41,356 nucleotides of DNA, from positions 1 through 41,356 of the forward strand of contig NZ_JANQBA010000018.1 of NCBI RefSeq assembly GCF_025490915.1, read 5' to 3'. The notes below the pieces were generated by a model. That model had not been told where the DNA came from, searched no databases, and worked only from the letters and a program-made list of their open reading frames with translations. Shown one piece after another: positions 1 through 11,362 of this stretch; the first letter of the stretch is position 1; every line of letters begins with the position of its first letter. The DNA comes from Lacticaseibacillus parakribbianus. Its GTDB lineage: Bacteria > Bacillota > Bacilli > Lactobacillales > Lactobacillaceae. The translations under genes and the position numbers were made by a program.

Positions 1-2
1 AA

Positions 3-120
3 GTGCGGTGGCGATAGCGAGAAGGATACACCTGTTCCCATGCCGAACACAGAAGTTAAGCTTCTCAACGCCGAGAGTAGTTGGTGGGTGACTGCCTGCG
101 AGGGTAGGAAGCTGCCGCGC
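3..120 (+). rRNA. rrf: 5S ribosomal RNA
   Basis: The sequence carries the conserved Bacillota 5S core, including the CCATGCCGAACACAGAAGTT segment. The terminal stem is visible: the 5' end GTGCGGT pairs with the 3' end GCCGCGC. A T-run follows at once (121-127). The 16S and 23S genes would lie upstream, outside the window. The exact ends are uncertain by a few bases because the window begins at the gene. Confidence 0.93.
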
Positions 121-132
121 TTTTTTTGTTTT

Positions 133-204
133 TCCGGATTAGCTCAGTGGTAGAGCACCTGACTGTTAATCAGGGTGTCGTCAGTTCGAGCCTGACATCC
201 GGAG
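133..204 (+). tRNA. tRNA-Asn (GTT)
   Basis: The cloverleaf is readable: acceptor arms 133-139 and 197-203 pair perfectly, the D-arm has AGCTCAGTGGTAGAGC, the anticodon GTT is at 165-167, and the T-arm contains GTTCGAGCC. CCA is not encoded. It starts 12 bases after the 5S gene, so it is probably co-transcribed with the rRNA operon. Confidence 0.95.
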
Positions 205-209
205 GAGAT

Positions 210-234
210 ACGGGCCGTAACGGCCTGTTTTTTT
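210..234 (+). terminator. intrinsic terminator after tRNA-Asn
   Basis: An 8-bp stem (210-217 with 221-228, one G-T pair) with a 3-base loop is followed by an unbroken run of T to 234. It closes the rRNA/tRNA-Asn transcript; the next tRNA has its own promoter. Confidence 0.85.
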
Positions 235-258
235 ATTCCCGCCGCCCGCAAAAAGGGG

Positions 259-287
259 TTTACACCGCGTTTTGCGTCAGGTATAAT
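259..287 (+). promoter_or_regulatory. sigma-A promoter for tRNA-Glu/tRNA-Thr
   Basis: A -35 box TTTACA (259-264), a 17-base spacer and a perfect -10 box TATAAT (282-287) place the start about 12 bases before the tRNA-Glu gene. Confidence 0.85.
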
Positions 288-305
288 CAATCTTGTTGTT
301 GCGAT

Positions 306-377
306 GGCCCGTTGGTCAAGTGGTTAAGACACCGCCCTTTCACGGCGGTAACATGAGTTCAAATCTCGTACGGGTCA
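306..377 (+). tRNA. tRNA-Glu (TTC)
   Basis: Acceptor strands 306-312 and 370-376 pair (one G-T), the anticodon TTC lies at 339-341 in a CCGCCC/GGCGG-flanked arm, and the T-arm has GTTCAAATC. Discriminator A at 377, no encoded CCA. Confidence 0.95.
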
Positions 378-390
378 AAAATATAATTAT

Positions 391-463
391 GCCGTCTTAG
401 CTCAGTTGGCAGAGCACTTCATTCGTAATGAAGGGGTCGCTGGTTCGAATCCAGTAGACGGCA
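391..463 (+). tRNA. tRNA-Thr (CGT)
   Basis: Acceptor strands 391-397 (GCCGTCT) and 456-462 (AGACGGC) pair perfectly. The anticodon CGT is at 424-426 and the T-arm has GTTCGAATCC. It is 13 bases from tRNA-Glu and likely shares its transcript. Confidence 0.95.
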
Positions 464-468
464 GCACG

Positions 469-493
469 GCCTCGCGGATTGCGAGGCTTTTTT
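469..493 (+). terminator. intrinsic terminator of the tRNA cluster
   Basis: Stem GCCTCGC (469-475) with GCGAGGC (481-487), 5-base loop, followed by six T. The ribosome site of the next gene starts just after it. Confidence 0.9.
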
Positions 494-512
494 GATACCG
501 AGGGGGAGAAAA

Positions 513-1325
513 ATGGCAAGAAGACGACGCAAGCAGGCGAGCCTCGCCAGCCTGGCAATCACGGCGCTGGTGGCGGTGGTCGCGTGGGGTTACAACACCT
601 GGCAGCAGTCACAGCCGGCGACGCAGGCGCCGGCAACCACCACGGTAGCGGCCAAGGGTGACCAGGCGACCTACGCCAAGCTGGCCGCGTTGGATTACCC
701 CAACGACAGCGATCCGGTGATCGACGTCAATGGCGGTCACGCGGGGCTTTCGCTGAGCGATTGGGCCGGGCCCCGCATTCAGTACGGGGACCTGGATTCG
801 CTCAACCGCACGACCACCAACGTCGGTGACCTCGACGCCCGAACGCTGATTAAGTCGGCCGGGCGACCCGGCCAAAGTTTCACACCGACCGGCTGGCACA
901 ACCGCTACACGTGGGTCGACGGCCGCCGGGTTAACCGGCAAAACCGCGGTCACCTGATTGCCTACACGCTGTCCGGCAACCTGGATGCGGACGGTCATTA
1001 TTCCGCCGGCGCGTTGGGCTCAAGTGACAATCCGAAAAACTTGGCGTCGCAAACCGAATACGCCAATCAGGTGCTGATGCAGCCCTTCGAGCAGCAGGTG
1101 CGAGACGCGTTGGCCAAGCACCAGCGCGTCATTTACAAGGTGACCACCGTGTTTCGCGGTAGCGAGCTGATGCCTCGGGGGTACTGGCTTCGCGCCAAGG
1201 CGTTGCAGGGTCTCGACTTCAACGTCTACATCTACAACGTGCAGACCGGCATCCGCTACGATTACGCCACCGGTCGCAGCCGGGTGGACCAAAGCGTGAC
1301 CGTGCCCGAAAGTGCGAAGCAGTAG
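513..1325 (+). CDS. DNA/RNA non-specific endonuclease, EndA-like
   Basis: The product is 270 residues. The chosen start ATG (MARRRRKQ) has GAGGGGGAG just upstream; an in-frame upstream ATG at 492 overlaps the terminator and is unlikely. An arginine-rich start followed by a hydrophobic segment (about residues 10-30) suggests a signal anchor, so the enzyme probably acts outside the cell. The core reads NRGHLIAY followed by SSDNPKNLASQTEYANQV, matching the His/Asn/Glu region of the beta-beta-alpha metal nucleases of the EndA family (established for streptococcal EndA, which degrades DNA at the cell surface and serves in transformation). The usual DRGH is NRGH here. Neighbouring competence genes are not visible, so a role in DNA uptake versus nutrient or defence use is open. 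It appears monocistronic. Confidence 0.85.
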   Translation: MARRRRKQASLASLAITALVAVVAWGYNTWQQSQPATQAPATTTVAAKGDQATYAKLAALDYPNDSDPVIDVNGGHAGLSLSDWAGPRIQYGDLDSLNRTTTNVGDLDARTLIKSAGRPGQSFTPTGWHNRYTWVDGRRVNRQNRGHLIAYTLSGNLDADGHYSAGALGSSDNPKNLASQTEYANQVLMQPFEQQVRDALAKHQRVIYKVTTVFRGSELMPRGYWLRAKALQGLDFNVYIYNVQTGIRYDYATGRSRVDQSVTVPESAKQ

Positions 1326-1437
1326 TGTGTCACGCGGTCGGGTGACCGACGCATGGCCTGCAAAACGACAATGACAGCTCGCGGTTCGGCACCGACCGCA
1401 ATGCGAGCCGTGGCTCACATTGGAAACCGGACTGGAA

Positions 1438-1557
1438 CCCGGACCACCGCCCGAATCGCCACCCGGATCGCGACCCGGACCACCGACCGGATTGCCACCC
1501 GGACCACCGACCGGATCGCCGACCGGATCGCAACCCGGATCTCCACCCGAATCATCA
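1438..1557. repeat. 12-bp degenerate tandem repeat, about 10 copies
   Basis: Ten back-to-back 12-base units follow the pattern CCCGGAYCNCCR, e.g. CCCGGACCACCG at 1438, 1474 and 1498, and ACCGGATCGCCG at 1510. A weaker unit precedes it at 1426. It lies between the nuclease stop and the shared terminator; no ribosome site makes it credible as coding. Confidence 0.85.
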
Positions 1558-1573
1558 TTTGGCCCAGAACGCG

Positions 1574-1615
1574 AAAGCGGCCGCCTCAACGCAGAAGTTG
1601 AGGCGGCCGCTTTTT
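1574..1615. terminator. bidirectional terminator between convergent genes
   Basis: A perfect 17-bp stem (1574-1590 with 1597-1613) has a 6-base loop, with A before and T after, so it can stop both the nuclease transcript and the minus-strand pair on the other side. Confidence 0.92.
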
Positions 1616-1619
1616 GAGT

Positions 1620-1832
1620 TTAGTTGCTCATCAGGAAATCGAGCACGTTCATGCCGGTGCTGGTGGTCTGCCGGTACAGCTCGGTGTAGCCGCACTGGGT
1701 GCAGGACACGGTCACGAAGCGCTTGTTTTGAACGTCGAAGATCTTGGCGAAGTTGCCGCCGGTCGCCTGAAACTTGTCGGCCTCGTAGCTGTGGTTGCCA
1801 CACTTGGGGCACACGTATTGAATCGGGTCCAT
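1620..1832 (-). CDS. small zinc-ribbon protein, DUF2082-like
   Basis: A 70-residue protein with two zinc knuckles: CPKCGN near the start and CTQCGY near residue 45. This arrangement matches the family of small predicted nucleic-acid-binding zinc ribbons (DUF2082, COG3478); no biochemical role is established. The preferred start ATG at 1832 has AGGAGG seven bases upstream; a second ATG at 1838 overlaps the stop of the upstream gene (ATGA), so translational coupling is also possible. It is the second gene of a two-gene minus-strand operon. Confidence 0.75.
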   Translation of the reverse strand: MDPIQYVCPKCGNHSYEADKFQATGGNFAKIFDVQNKRFVTVSCTQCGYTELYRQTTSTGMNVLDFLMSN

Positions 1833-1834
1833 AG

Positions 1835-2257
1835 TCATTCCTCCTCCGCGTCGTCGCGAAAACGCAGGTGCGATTGATCCTCCGGCGGGGCCACAATCGG
1901 GGGGCCCTGCCAGAACATGATGTCGATGCTGTGGTCTTGGTACTGGTGGTAGGTGATGTCTAGATCCGCGAGGCTGCGCTGCATCACCGCGAAGTAGACG
2001 GGTAGCGGCGCGTGGTCCAGGCGGCCGGCCAGCACCACCAGGTACTTGACCATTTCCTCAAACAGGCCCTGGGTCAGGCCGATTGGCTGGACAAAATCGA
2101 GATCGACGTACCAAAGCTCCGTCGTCTCACGCACAATCCCCACGTTGTTCAGCGCAAAGCCCCCGAAGGATTGCGCGTCCTGCAGGGTGTAGACGATGTG
2201 CTTAATCTGGCCTTTGGGATAGGCCGGCCTGGAAAACATGAGGTGCCATAGGGCCAC
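1835..2257 (-). CDS. hypothetical protein
   Basis: The product is 140 residues if translation begins at GTG 2257, which has GGAGGC six bases upstream; a TTG at 2275 is a poorer alternative. I do not recognise a family. The chain is mixed, without a signal peptide or membrane segment, and ends in an acidic tail (DDAEEE). Its stop overlaps the zinc-ribbon start, so the two are probably co-translated. The order and spacing suggest a common function, but nothing in the sequence shows what. Confidence 0.65.
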   Translation of the reverse strand: MALWHLMFSRPAYPKGQIKHIVYTLQDAQSFGGFALNNVGIVRETTELWYVDLDFVQPIGLTQGLFEEMVKYLVVLAGRLDHAPLPVYFAVMQRSLADLDITYHQYQDHSIDIMFWQGPPIVAPPEDQSHLRFRDDAEEE

Positions 2258-2364
2258 GGTGTCGCCTCCGCTCAATTATGCTATGATATTAGGCACAAGG
2301 TGTCTGCCCTCAGTATACCAGAAACGCTTGGGGCCGACGCAATCGCGAAGAAAGAAGTGGCATT

Positions 2365-3648
2365 GTGGAACTCAAGGCAATCGTGCAACAACCGCTGACG
2401 GCCGCGGATTGGCCGGTGACGATCCAAACCGCCCTGCAGGCTTTGGCGACGCTGGGCGGCGGGACCAAGACCCAGGTGGCGGTGCTGCCGGTGGGGGCGA
2501 CCACGCTGGTCCAAGTCGAAGGACTGTGGCCGGCGCGGCTGACGTTGGCCGGCTGCCGGGTGGCCGCGCCGAGCCTCACGCCGCACGTCGAGCTGTGGGA
2601 GACGCCGCGGCCGGGCCAGCCGGTCGACAAGGTGATTCGCAAGCTGATCGCCGCTTACGTCGCGACCCTGCGCGACCCGGCCCAGCTGCCGGCGCAACTT
2701 TCCGCCGACTGGGGCCGGGTGCGAGCGGTGGCCAACCACCTGCAGGCGCTTCAGGCGGTTTGCCACCGGTTGCGGCTGGAGCCGGACCGCGAGCTGACCG
2801 TGACGCTGTACGGGCCGGTGGCGGCCGAGACGGCGACCCTGCTTGAGGCGGCCGGGCTGCCGCTGGTGCGGCGGGAGATGATGACGCCTTGGCCCCAGGC
2901 GTTCACGGCCGAGAGCATCGGCCCGATTGTTTTGGGTGGCCCCAAGGTGACCCACTGGGCCGGGCCGGCGCAGCGAGCCGCCGCCACCGCCCGGGCCAAG
3001 GCGCTGGTCGCCAAGCGCTACCCCCAGGCGGTGAACCCGGCGTTCACCAAGCGCGAGCAAGCGCTGGTGCTGGCGATGGACGCGCCGGTCGACTACACCG
3101 TGTTTGACCTCGAGTTTTCAAGCGGCAATGCGCGGGAGGGTTGGTTCATCACCGAAATCGGGGCGTTGAAGGTGCGGCGGGGCCGCCTGGTCGGTGCGTT
3201 CAACACCTTCGTCAAGATTCCGGCGAACCTGCACCTGAACCTGCAGTCGCAGCGCATGACGGCGCTTGATGCCCGGCTGCTCAACCGCTACGGCCAGGCG
3301 CCGGACGCGGCGCTGGCCGCCTTTTTGGGCTTTGTCGGCGACGACGAGCTGCTGGGCTTTTCCGTTCGCGGTGGGGACTTGGCGGTGCTGCGGCGGCAGT
3401 TTGCGCTTTACCCGCAGCCCAAGCGGGTGCTGGACGTCGCCAAGCTCGCCGAAGACTGCGGCCCGATGCCCGGCATGCCCGAGGTCAGCCTGTCCAAGTA
3501 CCGCATTTACCTCGGTCTCAACGCCGTGATGGCGCATGGGGCCTTGTACGACGCGCTGACCACCCACGCGCTTTATGCCTACCTGCAGGGCCGGCCGGTG
3601 GTGCCGGCCGCCGCGGTCGCCAAGGTCGGCCAACTCTTGCAAGCCTAA
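2365..3648 (+). CDS. DEDDh 3'-5' exonuclease with unknown N-terminal domain
   Basis: The 427-residue product has two parts. Residues 1-240 are not recognised: an alanine- and leucine-rich chain without clear motifs. Residues 243-415 form a DnaQ-like exonuclease: FDLEF with D248 and E250, a middle GGD segment near residue 339 (in GFSVRGGDLAVL), and H391-x4-D396 (HGALYD) as the DEDDh ending. The substrate could be DNA or RNA. The start is GTG with a weak ribosome site (AGAAG); no better start exists in the 110-base gap to the divergent gene. It leads an operon, with DUF1858 only 11 bases downstream. Families with this fold proofread or trim nucleic acids; the link to the DUF438 sensor next door is inference. 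Confidence 0.72.
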   Translation: MELKAIVQQPLTAADWPVTIQTALQALATLGGGTKTQVAVLPVGATTLVQVEGLWPARLTLAGCRVAAPSLTPHVELWETPRPGQPVDKVIRKLIAAYVATLRDPAQLPAQLSADWGRVRAVANHLQALQAVCHRLRLEPDRELTVTLYGPVAAETATLLEAAGLPLVRREMMTPWPQAFTAESIGPIVLGGPKVTHWAGPAQRAAATARAKALVAKRYPQAVNPAFTKREQALVLAMDAPVDYTVFDLEFSSGNAREGWFITEIGALKVRRGRLVGAFNTFVKIPANLHLNLQSQRMTALDARLLNRYGQAPDAALAAFLGFVGDDELLGFSVRGGDLAVLRRQFALYPQPKRVLDVAKLAEDCGPMPGMPEVSLSKYRIYLGLNAVMAHGALYDALTTHALYAYLQGRPVVPAAAVAKVGQLLQA

Positions 3649-3659
3649 GGAGTGACGAG

Positions 3660-3890
3660 ATGACAACGATTAGCCTGAACACCCCGGTGCGGGACTTGGT
3701 GCTGGCCCAGCCGGCGATTGTGCCGGTGATGGTGGCGATGGGCCTGGACGGCGTGACCGATCCGGCGCTGTTGAACACGGTCGGCCGCTTCATGACGCTG
3801 GCCAAGGGTACACGCATGAAGCACATTGACCAAGATACCCTGGTCGCGGCCCTGGCCGCCGCCGGGTTTGAGGTGAGAGAAGATGACTGA
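3660..3890 (+). CDS. DUF1858 domain protein
   Basis: A 76-residue protein matching the DUF1858 pattern: an N-terminal strand then VRDLVLAQPAIVPVMVAMG, typical of the small helical domain found in ScdA-type and hybrid-cluster-related proteins. AAGGAG stands upstream of the ATG. Its last 8 bases overlap the next gene, which carries DUF438; in other bacteria these two domains often occur together, sometimes fused. Function is not established; association with nitrosative stress or iron-sulfur repair is inferred from the domain family. Confidence 0.78.
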   Translation: MTTISLNTPVRDLVLAQPAIVPVMVAMGLDGVTDPALLNTVGRFMTLAKGTRMKHIDQDTLVAALAAAGFEVREDD

Positions 3891-5559
3891 TCACAACGCC
3901 GTGGACCGGCAGAAAAAAATCGTGCAGATCCTGTCGATGCTGCACGAGGGCGAAAGCTTCGAGGACGCCAAGGCCATTTTTGACGCGACCTTCGATGGCG
4001 TCGACGTGGCCGAGATCACCAGCGCGGAGCGGGAGCTGATTGCAAGCGGCCTGAACCCGATGGAGATTCAGACGCTGTGCAACGTTCACGCCGCGGTGTT
4101 TCGCGGCAAAATTAACAACGGCGAAAAGACGCCGATGGAAGCGATCCCGGGTCACCCGGTGCAGGTGATGAAGCTCGAAAACGTGGTGCTGATGTCTTTG
4201 CTCAACGACGAGCTGCTGCCGGCCTTGAAGAAGTGGCAGCAAAGCGGCACCGACGCCGTGCAACACGGCCGCATGACGGCGGCACTGGCGGATCTGGCGA
4301 CCATCGACAAGCACTACCTGCGCAAGGAGAACCTGATTTTCCCCCTGATGGACAAGTACGGCATCACGGCGCCGCCGAAGGTGATGTGGGGTGTCGACGA
4401 CGACATTCGCGGCTGGATTCGCGCGGCGCGGCGCCTGCTGGCCCAGGAACCGGCGGCGGATAAGTACGACGTCGAGGCGGCGGTCGAGAAGGTCGCCAAG
4501 GAAGTCGACGAGATGGTGTTCAAGGAAGAGGAAATCATGCTGCCGATGGTGCTTGAGGTCTTCTCCGCCGCGGATTGGGCGCTGATTCAGCGCGAATCGC
4601 CGGCCATCGGCTTTACCCTGATTCCGACGCCCTTGCCTTGGCGGCCGACCGCCGCGGAGCTGGCGACCAAGCCCCAGCCGGCCAAAATGGCCGCGGCGCT
4701 TAACGAAATGGCCAAGGCGCTGGCGGCCAGCCAAGACCTCGGCTCAACGCGGCAGCAGGCGCCAAGCGATGCCGCGCTGCTGGCCCAGATTCACCGAGAC
4801 AGCCCGGCGCCGGCTGAGGTGCAGGCCAAGCTGGCCGCCGCGGCCCAAAGCGCGGCCACCACGGTGTCGACGGCGGCCGCCACCGCGGCGCCTGACGACG
4901 TCGCGGCGGCCGGACCGCGAATCACGGTTGCGCCGCGCAAGGGTCCGGCCGCCGACACCGCCGTGGCCCCTGCTGCGACAGGCGCCGGCGCAGACTTGGC
5001 CGCCAGTGCCGCCACTGCCGCCTCAGGCGCAGACGCGGCGCCGGCCGGGATGCCGGCCGCGGTGGCGGCGGCGCTCGGCGCCGGTGGTTCGCCCGCCCCC
5101 GGGGCGACCTCCGGCGGCCCGGACGGACGCATCGAAATCGATGGGGTGCATCCGGCCCGGGTGCTGTTGCCGACCGGCAGCTTCGACCTCGCGCAGCTGA
5201 CCCACGTGCTGCGGCTGTTGCCGCTTGATCTGACCTTCGTCGACGACACGGACACGGTGCGGTGGTTCTCCGATTCCGGCGAGCGGGTCTTTCCCCGCAC
5301 CACCGCCGTCATCGGCCGCAAGGTGCAAAACTGCCACCCGCCGCGTTCCGTGGACAAGGTCGAGAAGATCCTGACCGATTTTCACGCCGGGCGTGAGCGG
5401 CACGCCGATTTTTGGATCAACCTGCACGGCGAACGGATGGTGTACATTCGCTACTTCGCCATCACCGACCAGGCCAACCGCTACCTCGGCTGCCTCGAGG
5501 TGACCCAAGACATCACCGCCATCCAGCGGCTGACGGGTGAAAAAAGGCTGGGCGATTAG
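3883..5559 (+). CDS. DUF438, hemerythrin-like and PAS domain sensor protein
   Basis: The product has 558 residues. About residues 10-85 match DUF438 (QKKIVQILSMLHEGESFEDA), 90-225 a hemerythrin-like HHE helical domain (HPVQVMKLEN, then IDKHYLRKENLIFPLMDKYG, then FKEEEIMLPM), and 425-550 a PAS domain of the DUF438-associated type (FSDSGERVFPRT, CHPPRSVDKV). Between them, about residues 250-415 is a long alanine/proline-rich, low-complexity linker, much longer than usual. The hemerythrin-like part could bind a di-iron or haem centre and the PAS part could sense redox state or a small ligand; this is known for the folds, not shown for this protein. It overlaps the DUF1858 gene and is likely expressed from the same mRNA. 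Confidence 0.82.
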   Translation: MTDHNAVDRQKKIVQILSMLHEGESFEDAKAIFDATFDGVDVAEITSAERELIASGLNPMEIQTLCNVHAAVFRGKINNGEKTPMEAIPGHPVQVMKLENVVLMSLLNDELLPALKKWQQSGTDAVQHGRMTAALADLATIDKHYLRKENLIFPLMDKYGITAPPKVMWGVDDDIRGWIRAARRLLAQEPAADKYDVEAAVEKVAKEVDEMVFKEEEIMLPMVLEVFSAADWALIQRESPAIGFTLIPTPLPWRPTAAELATKPQPAKMAAALNEMAKALAASQDLGSTRQQAPSDAALLAQIHRDSPAPAEVQAKLAAAAQSAATTVSTAAATAAPDDVAAAGPRITVAPRKGPAADTAVAPAATGAGADLAASAATAASGADAAPAGMPAAVAAALGAGGSPAPGATSGGPDGRIEIDGVHPARVLLPTGSFDLAQLTHVLRLLPLDLTFVDDTDTVRWFSDSGERVFPRTTAVIGRKVQNCHPPRSVDKVEKILTDFHAGRERHADFWINLHGERMVYIRYFAITDQANRYLGCLEVTQDITAIQRLTGEKRLGD

Positions 5560-5595
5560 CCGCCCCAGTTGCGGTGGATGACCGCTAACGCGACT

Positions 5596-5640
5596 CAAAG
5601 GGCGTCGCACCGGGGTTTGGTTCCGGTGGCGGCGCCTTTG
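5596..5640 (+). terminator. probable terminator hairpin after the DUF438 gene
   Basis: A long inverted repeat (5596-5613 with 5623-5640) pairs over about 17 bp with two single-base bulges and a 9-base loop. A U-rich tail is weak, so it may be a terminator of modest strength or a processing stem. Its 3' edge touches the -35 region of the next promoter. Confidence 0.5.
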
Positions 5641-5665
5641 GTGTTGCCGCGTTTTCTGGTACAAT
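5638..5665 (+). promoter_or_regulatory. promoter for pcrA-ligA-camS
   Basis: TTGGTG (5638-5643), 16-base spacer, TACAAT (5660-5665). Transcription would begin near 5672, which rules out the in-frame ATG at 5664 as the pcrA start. Confidence 0.6.
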
Positions 5666-5735
5666 GGACAATGATACGCGCTGGTCGCGTCTGCAACTTG
5701 CCGCCAACGGTTTTGCGAAAGGACGATTCGATTCC

Positions 5736-7967
5736 ATGGATTCTGCACTCACTGGTATGAACGATAAGCAACAAGAAGCGGTCCTTGCGACCGAGGGGCC
5801 GGTTCTCATCATGGCCGGCGCCGGGTCGGGGAAGACGCGGGTGCTGACGCACCGCATCGCCTACCTGATCGAGGAGAAAAACATCAACCCCTGGCGCATT
5901 TTGGCCATCACCTTCACCAACAAGGCGGCCAAGGAAATGCGCGAGCGGGTCGGCAAGCTGCTGGACCCCGAGCTCGCCCGTGACGTCTGGGTGTCGACCT
6001 TCCACGCGCTGTGTGTTCGCATACTCCGCCGCGACATCGAGAAGCTCGGCATGAACCGTGCCTTCACCATCGCCGATCCCGCCGAGCAAAAAACGCTGGT
6101 CAAGCACATTTTGGCCGACCTCAACCTGGACCCCAAGCGCTACGACCCCAAGGCCTTGCTCAGCATCATCTCCAACGCCAAAAACGACCTGCAGACGCCT
6201 GAGGACTACGCCAAAAGCGCGGCCACGCCGATGGAGCAGGTGGTCGCCAGCGTCTACAAGGAGTACCAGCGGCGGCTTCGCTCCGATCAGGCGCTGGACT
6301 TCGACGACTTGATCATGCAGACCATCGTGTTGTTCCAAGACAACCCGGAGACGCTTGAATTCTACCAGCGCAAGTTCCAATACATTCACGTCGACGAGTA
6401 CCAAGACACCAACGAGGCCCAATACCAGCTGGTCCACATGCTGGGCGAGGGCTACCACAACGTCTGCGTGGTCGGGGATGCCGACCAAAGCATCTACGGC
6501 TGGCGCGGTGCCAACATGCAAAACATCCTGGACTTCAAGAAGGATTACCCGACGGCCCAGGTGGTGATGCTCGAGCAGAATTACCGCTCGACCAAGAACA
6601 TTTTGGCCGCCGCCAACGCGGTGATCAAAAACAACAAGACCCGCCAGGTCAAGACGCTGTGGACGGAAAATAAGACCGGCGAGAAGATCACCTACTACCG
6701 CGCCCAAAACGAAATGGACGAGGCGTTCTTCGTGATCAAGGAGATCGAGGCGCAGATGCAGGAACACCACCGCCAGTACGGCGATTTTGCCATCCTGTAC
6801 CGCACCAACGCCCAGTCGCGAACGATCGAAGAGGCGTTCGTCAAGTCGAGCATTCCCTACAAAATGGTCGGCGGCCACAAGTTCTACGACCGCAAGGAAA
6901 TCAGAGACGCCTTGGCCTACTTCCGCCTGGTGGTGAACCCGGCCGATGATATGTCCTTCAACCGCATCGTCAACGAGCCCAAGCGCGGCATCGGCGCGAC
7001 CTCGATCGAAAAGCTCCAGGCCTTCGCCGACAACAATGGCTGGAGCCTGCTGGAGTCGGCGGCCAACGCCGAGCTCTCGCCGGTCGGCGGCAAGGCGCGA
7101 ACCGCCTTGGTGAAGTTCGGCGCGACCATCGAAAAAATCGCGGCCAAGCGCCAAGGCGGCTCCGTGACCGCCTTGATGGAGGCGATTCTTGAAGACAGCG
7201 GCTACCTGCCGACGCTCAAGGCCCAGGGTTCGGTCGAAGCCGACACCCGCATCGAAAACCTGCAGGAACTCCTGTCGGTGACCCAGCAGTTCGACGCCCG
7301 GTACCAGCCGGAGGAAGAGGACTCGGACATCTTCGTCGATTTTCTCGCCGAGCTGTCGCTTCTGTCCGACCAAGACGACGTCGAAGAAGACGCCCAGGAG
7401 GTCACCTTGATGACGCTTCACGCCGCCAAGGGGCTGGAGTTCCCGGTGGTCTTTCTGGTCGGCATGGAAGAGGGGCTGTTCCCGCTGTCACGCGCCGCGA
7501 TGGATGAGACGCAGCTGGAGGAGGAGCGGCGCCTCGCATACGTCGGCATCACCCGCGCCAAGTCCAAGCTGTACCTCAGCAACGCTTACGGCCGCATGCT
7601 GTACGGCCAGCGCCAAAACAACCCGGAAAGCCGCTTCATCACCGAAATCGATGACGACCTGCTGACCCGGGCCGGCCAGGCGCAACCCAAGACCAACATC
7701 CCGTTCATCGACCGCACCCAACGCGCCGTCACCCCGACGTACTCGCGCCACCCGGTCGGCACCAAGGCCAAGGTCGTGGCCGCCCCGCAAAGCGCCGCCG
7801 GCAAGGTGGCCTGGGCGGTCGGCGACAAGGCCGAACACCGCAAGTGGGGCGTCGGCACGGTGGTCAAGGTCTCGGGCACGGGCGACGATCAGGAGCTCGA
7901 CATCGCCTTTCCGCAGCAAGGCGTCAAGCGCCTGCTGACGGCGTTCGCCCCGATCGTCAAGCAGTAG
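5736..7967 (+). CDS. pcrA: ATP-dependent 3'-5' DNA helicase PcrA
   Basis: A 743-residue superfamily 1A helicase, the usual length for PcrA. It unwinds DNA in nucleotide excision and mismatch repair, restrains RecA and supports rolling-circle replication. Motifs in order: Q-motif region MNDKQQEAV, Walker A AGAGSGKT near residue 27, motif II VDEYQDTNEAQ, motif III GDADQSIYGWRG, motif IV LEQNYRS, motif V TLHAAKGLEFPVV, motif VI YVGITRAKSKL, then a C-terminal Tudor-like RNA-polymerase-binding tail (HRKWGVGTVV). The start MDSALTGMNDK fits the family; AAAGGA lies upstream at a slightly long distance. LigA and CamS follow, the standard order in lactobacilli and relatives. Confidence 0.96.
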   Translation: MDSALTGMNDKQQEAVLATEGPVLIMAGAGSGKTRVLTHRIAYLIEEKNINPWRILAITFTNKAAKEMRERVGKLLDPELARDVWVSTFHALCVRILRRDIEKLGMNRAFTIADPAEQKTLVKHILADLNLDPKRYDPKALLSIISNAKNDLQTPEDYAKSAATPMEQVVASVYKEYQRRLRSDQALDFDDLIMQTIVLFQDNPETLEFYQRKFQYIHVDEYQDTNEAQYQLVHMLGEGYHNVCVVGDADQSIYGWRGANMQNILDFKKDYPTAQVVMLEQNYRSTKNILAAANAVIKNNKTRQVKTLWTENKTGEKITYYRAQNEMDEAFFVIKEIEAQMQEHHRQYGDFAILYRTNAQSRTIEEAFVKSSIPYKMVGGHKFYDRKEIRDALAYFRLVVNPADDMSFNRIVNEPKRGIGATSIEKLQAFADNNGWSLLESAANAELSPVGGKARTALVKFGATIEKIAAKRQGGSVTALMEAILEDSGYLPTLKAQGSVEADTRIENLQELLSVTQQFDARYQPEEEDSDIFVDFLAELSLLSDQDDVEEDAQEVTLMTLHAAKGLEFPVVFLVGMEEGLFPLSRAAMDETQLEEERRLAYVGITRAKSKLYLSNAYGRMLYGQRQNNPESRFITEIDDDLLTRAGQAQPKTNIPFIDRTQRAVTPTYSRHPVGTKAKVVAAPQSAAGKVAWAVGDKAEHRKWGVGTVVKVSGTGDDQELDIAFPQQGVKRLLTAFAPIVKQ

Positions 7968-7991
7968 TTGCCCGCAATCGGCAAGCAGTGA

Positions 7992-11275
<3,284 letters not shown>

Positions 11276-11291
11276 TCCGACCCAAAACCGC

Positions 11292-11321
11292 GGCCAGGCG
11301 CCAAGTTTGGCGCCTGTGGCC
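11292..11321 (+). terminator. inverted repeat after camS
   Basis: GGCCAGGCGCCA faces TGGCGCCTGTGGCC around a tight centre (AGTT), giving at least a 10-bp stem. No good T-run follows; TATGATAAG downstream (11340 on) may be the -10 region of the gatC promoter, without a clear -35. Confidence 0.45.
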
Positions 11322-11362
11322 CGGTGGTTTATGGTAAACTATGATAAGAATACGGGCCCGAG

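Noticed and set aside
382..387. TATAAT between tRNA-Glu and tRNA-Thr
   Set aside because: It is only 3 bases from the tRNA-Thr gene, too close to serve as its promoter.
5664..5735. N-terminal extension of PcrA from ATG 5664
   Set aside because: The -10 box covers this codon, so it would not be in the mRNA, and the family start fits 5736.
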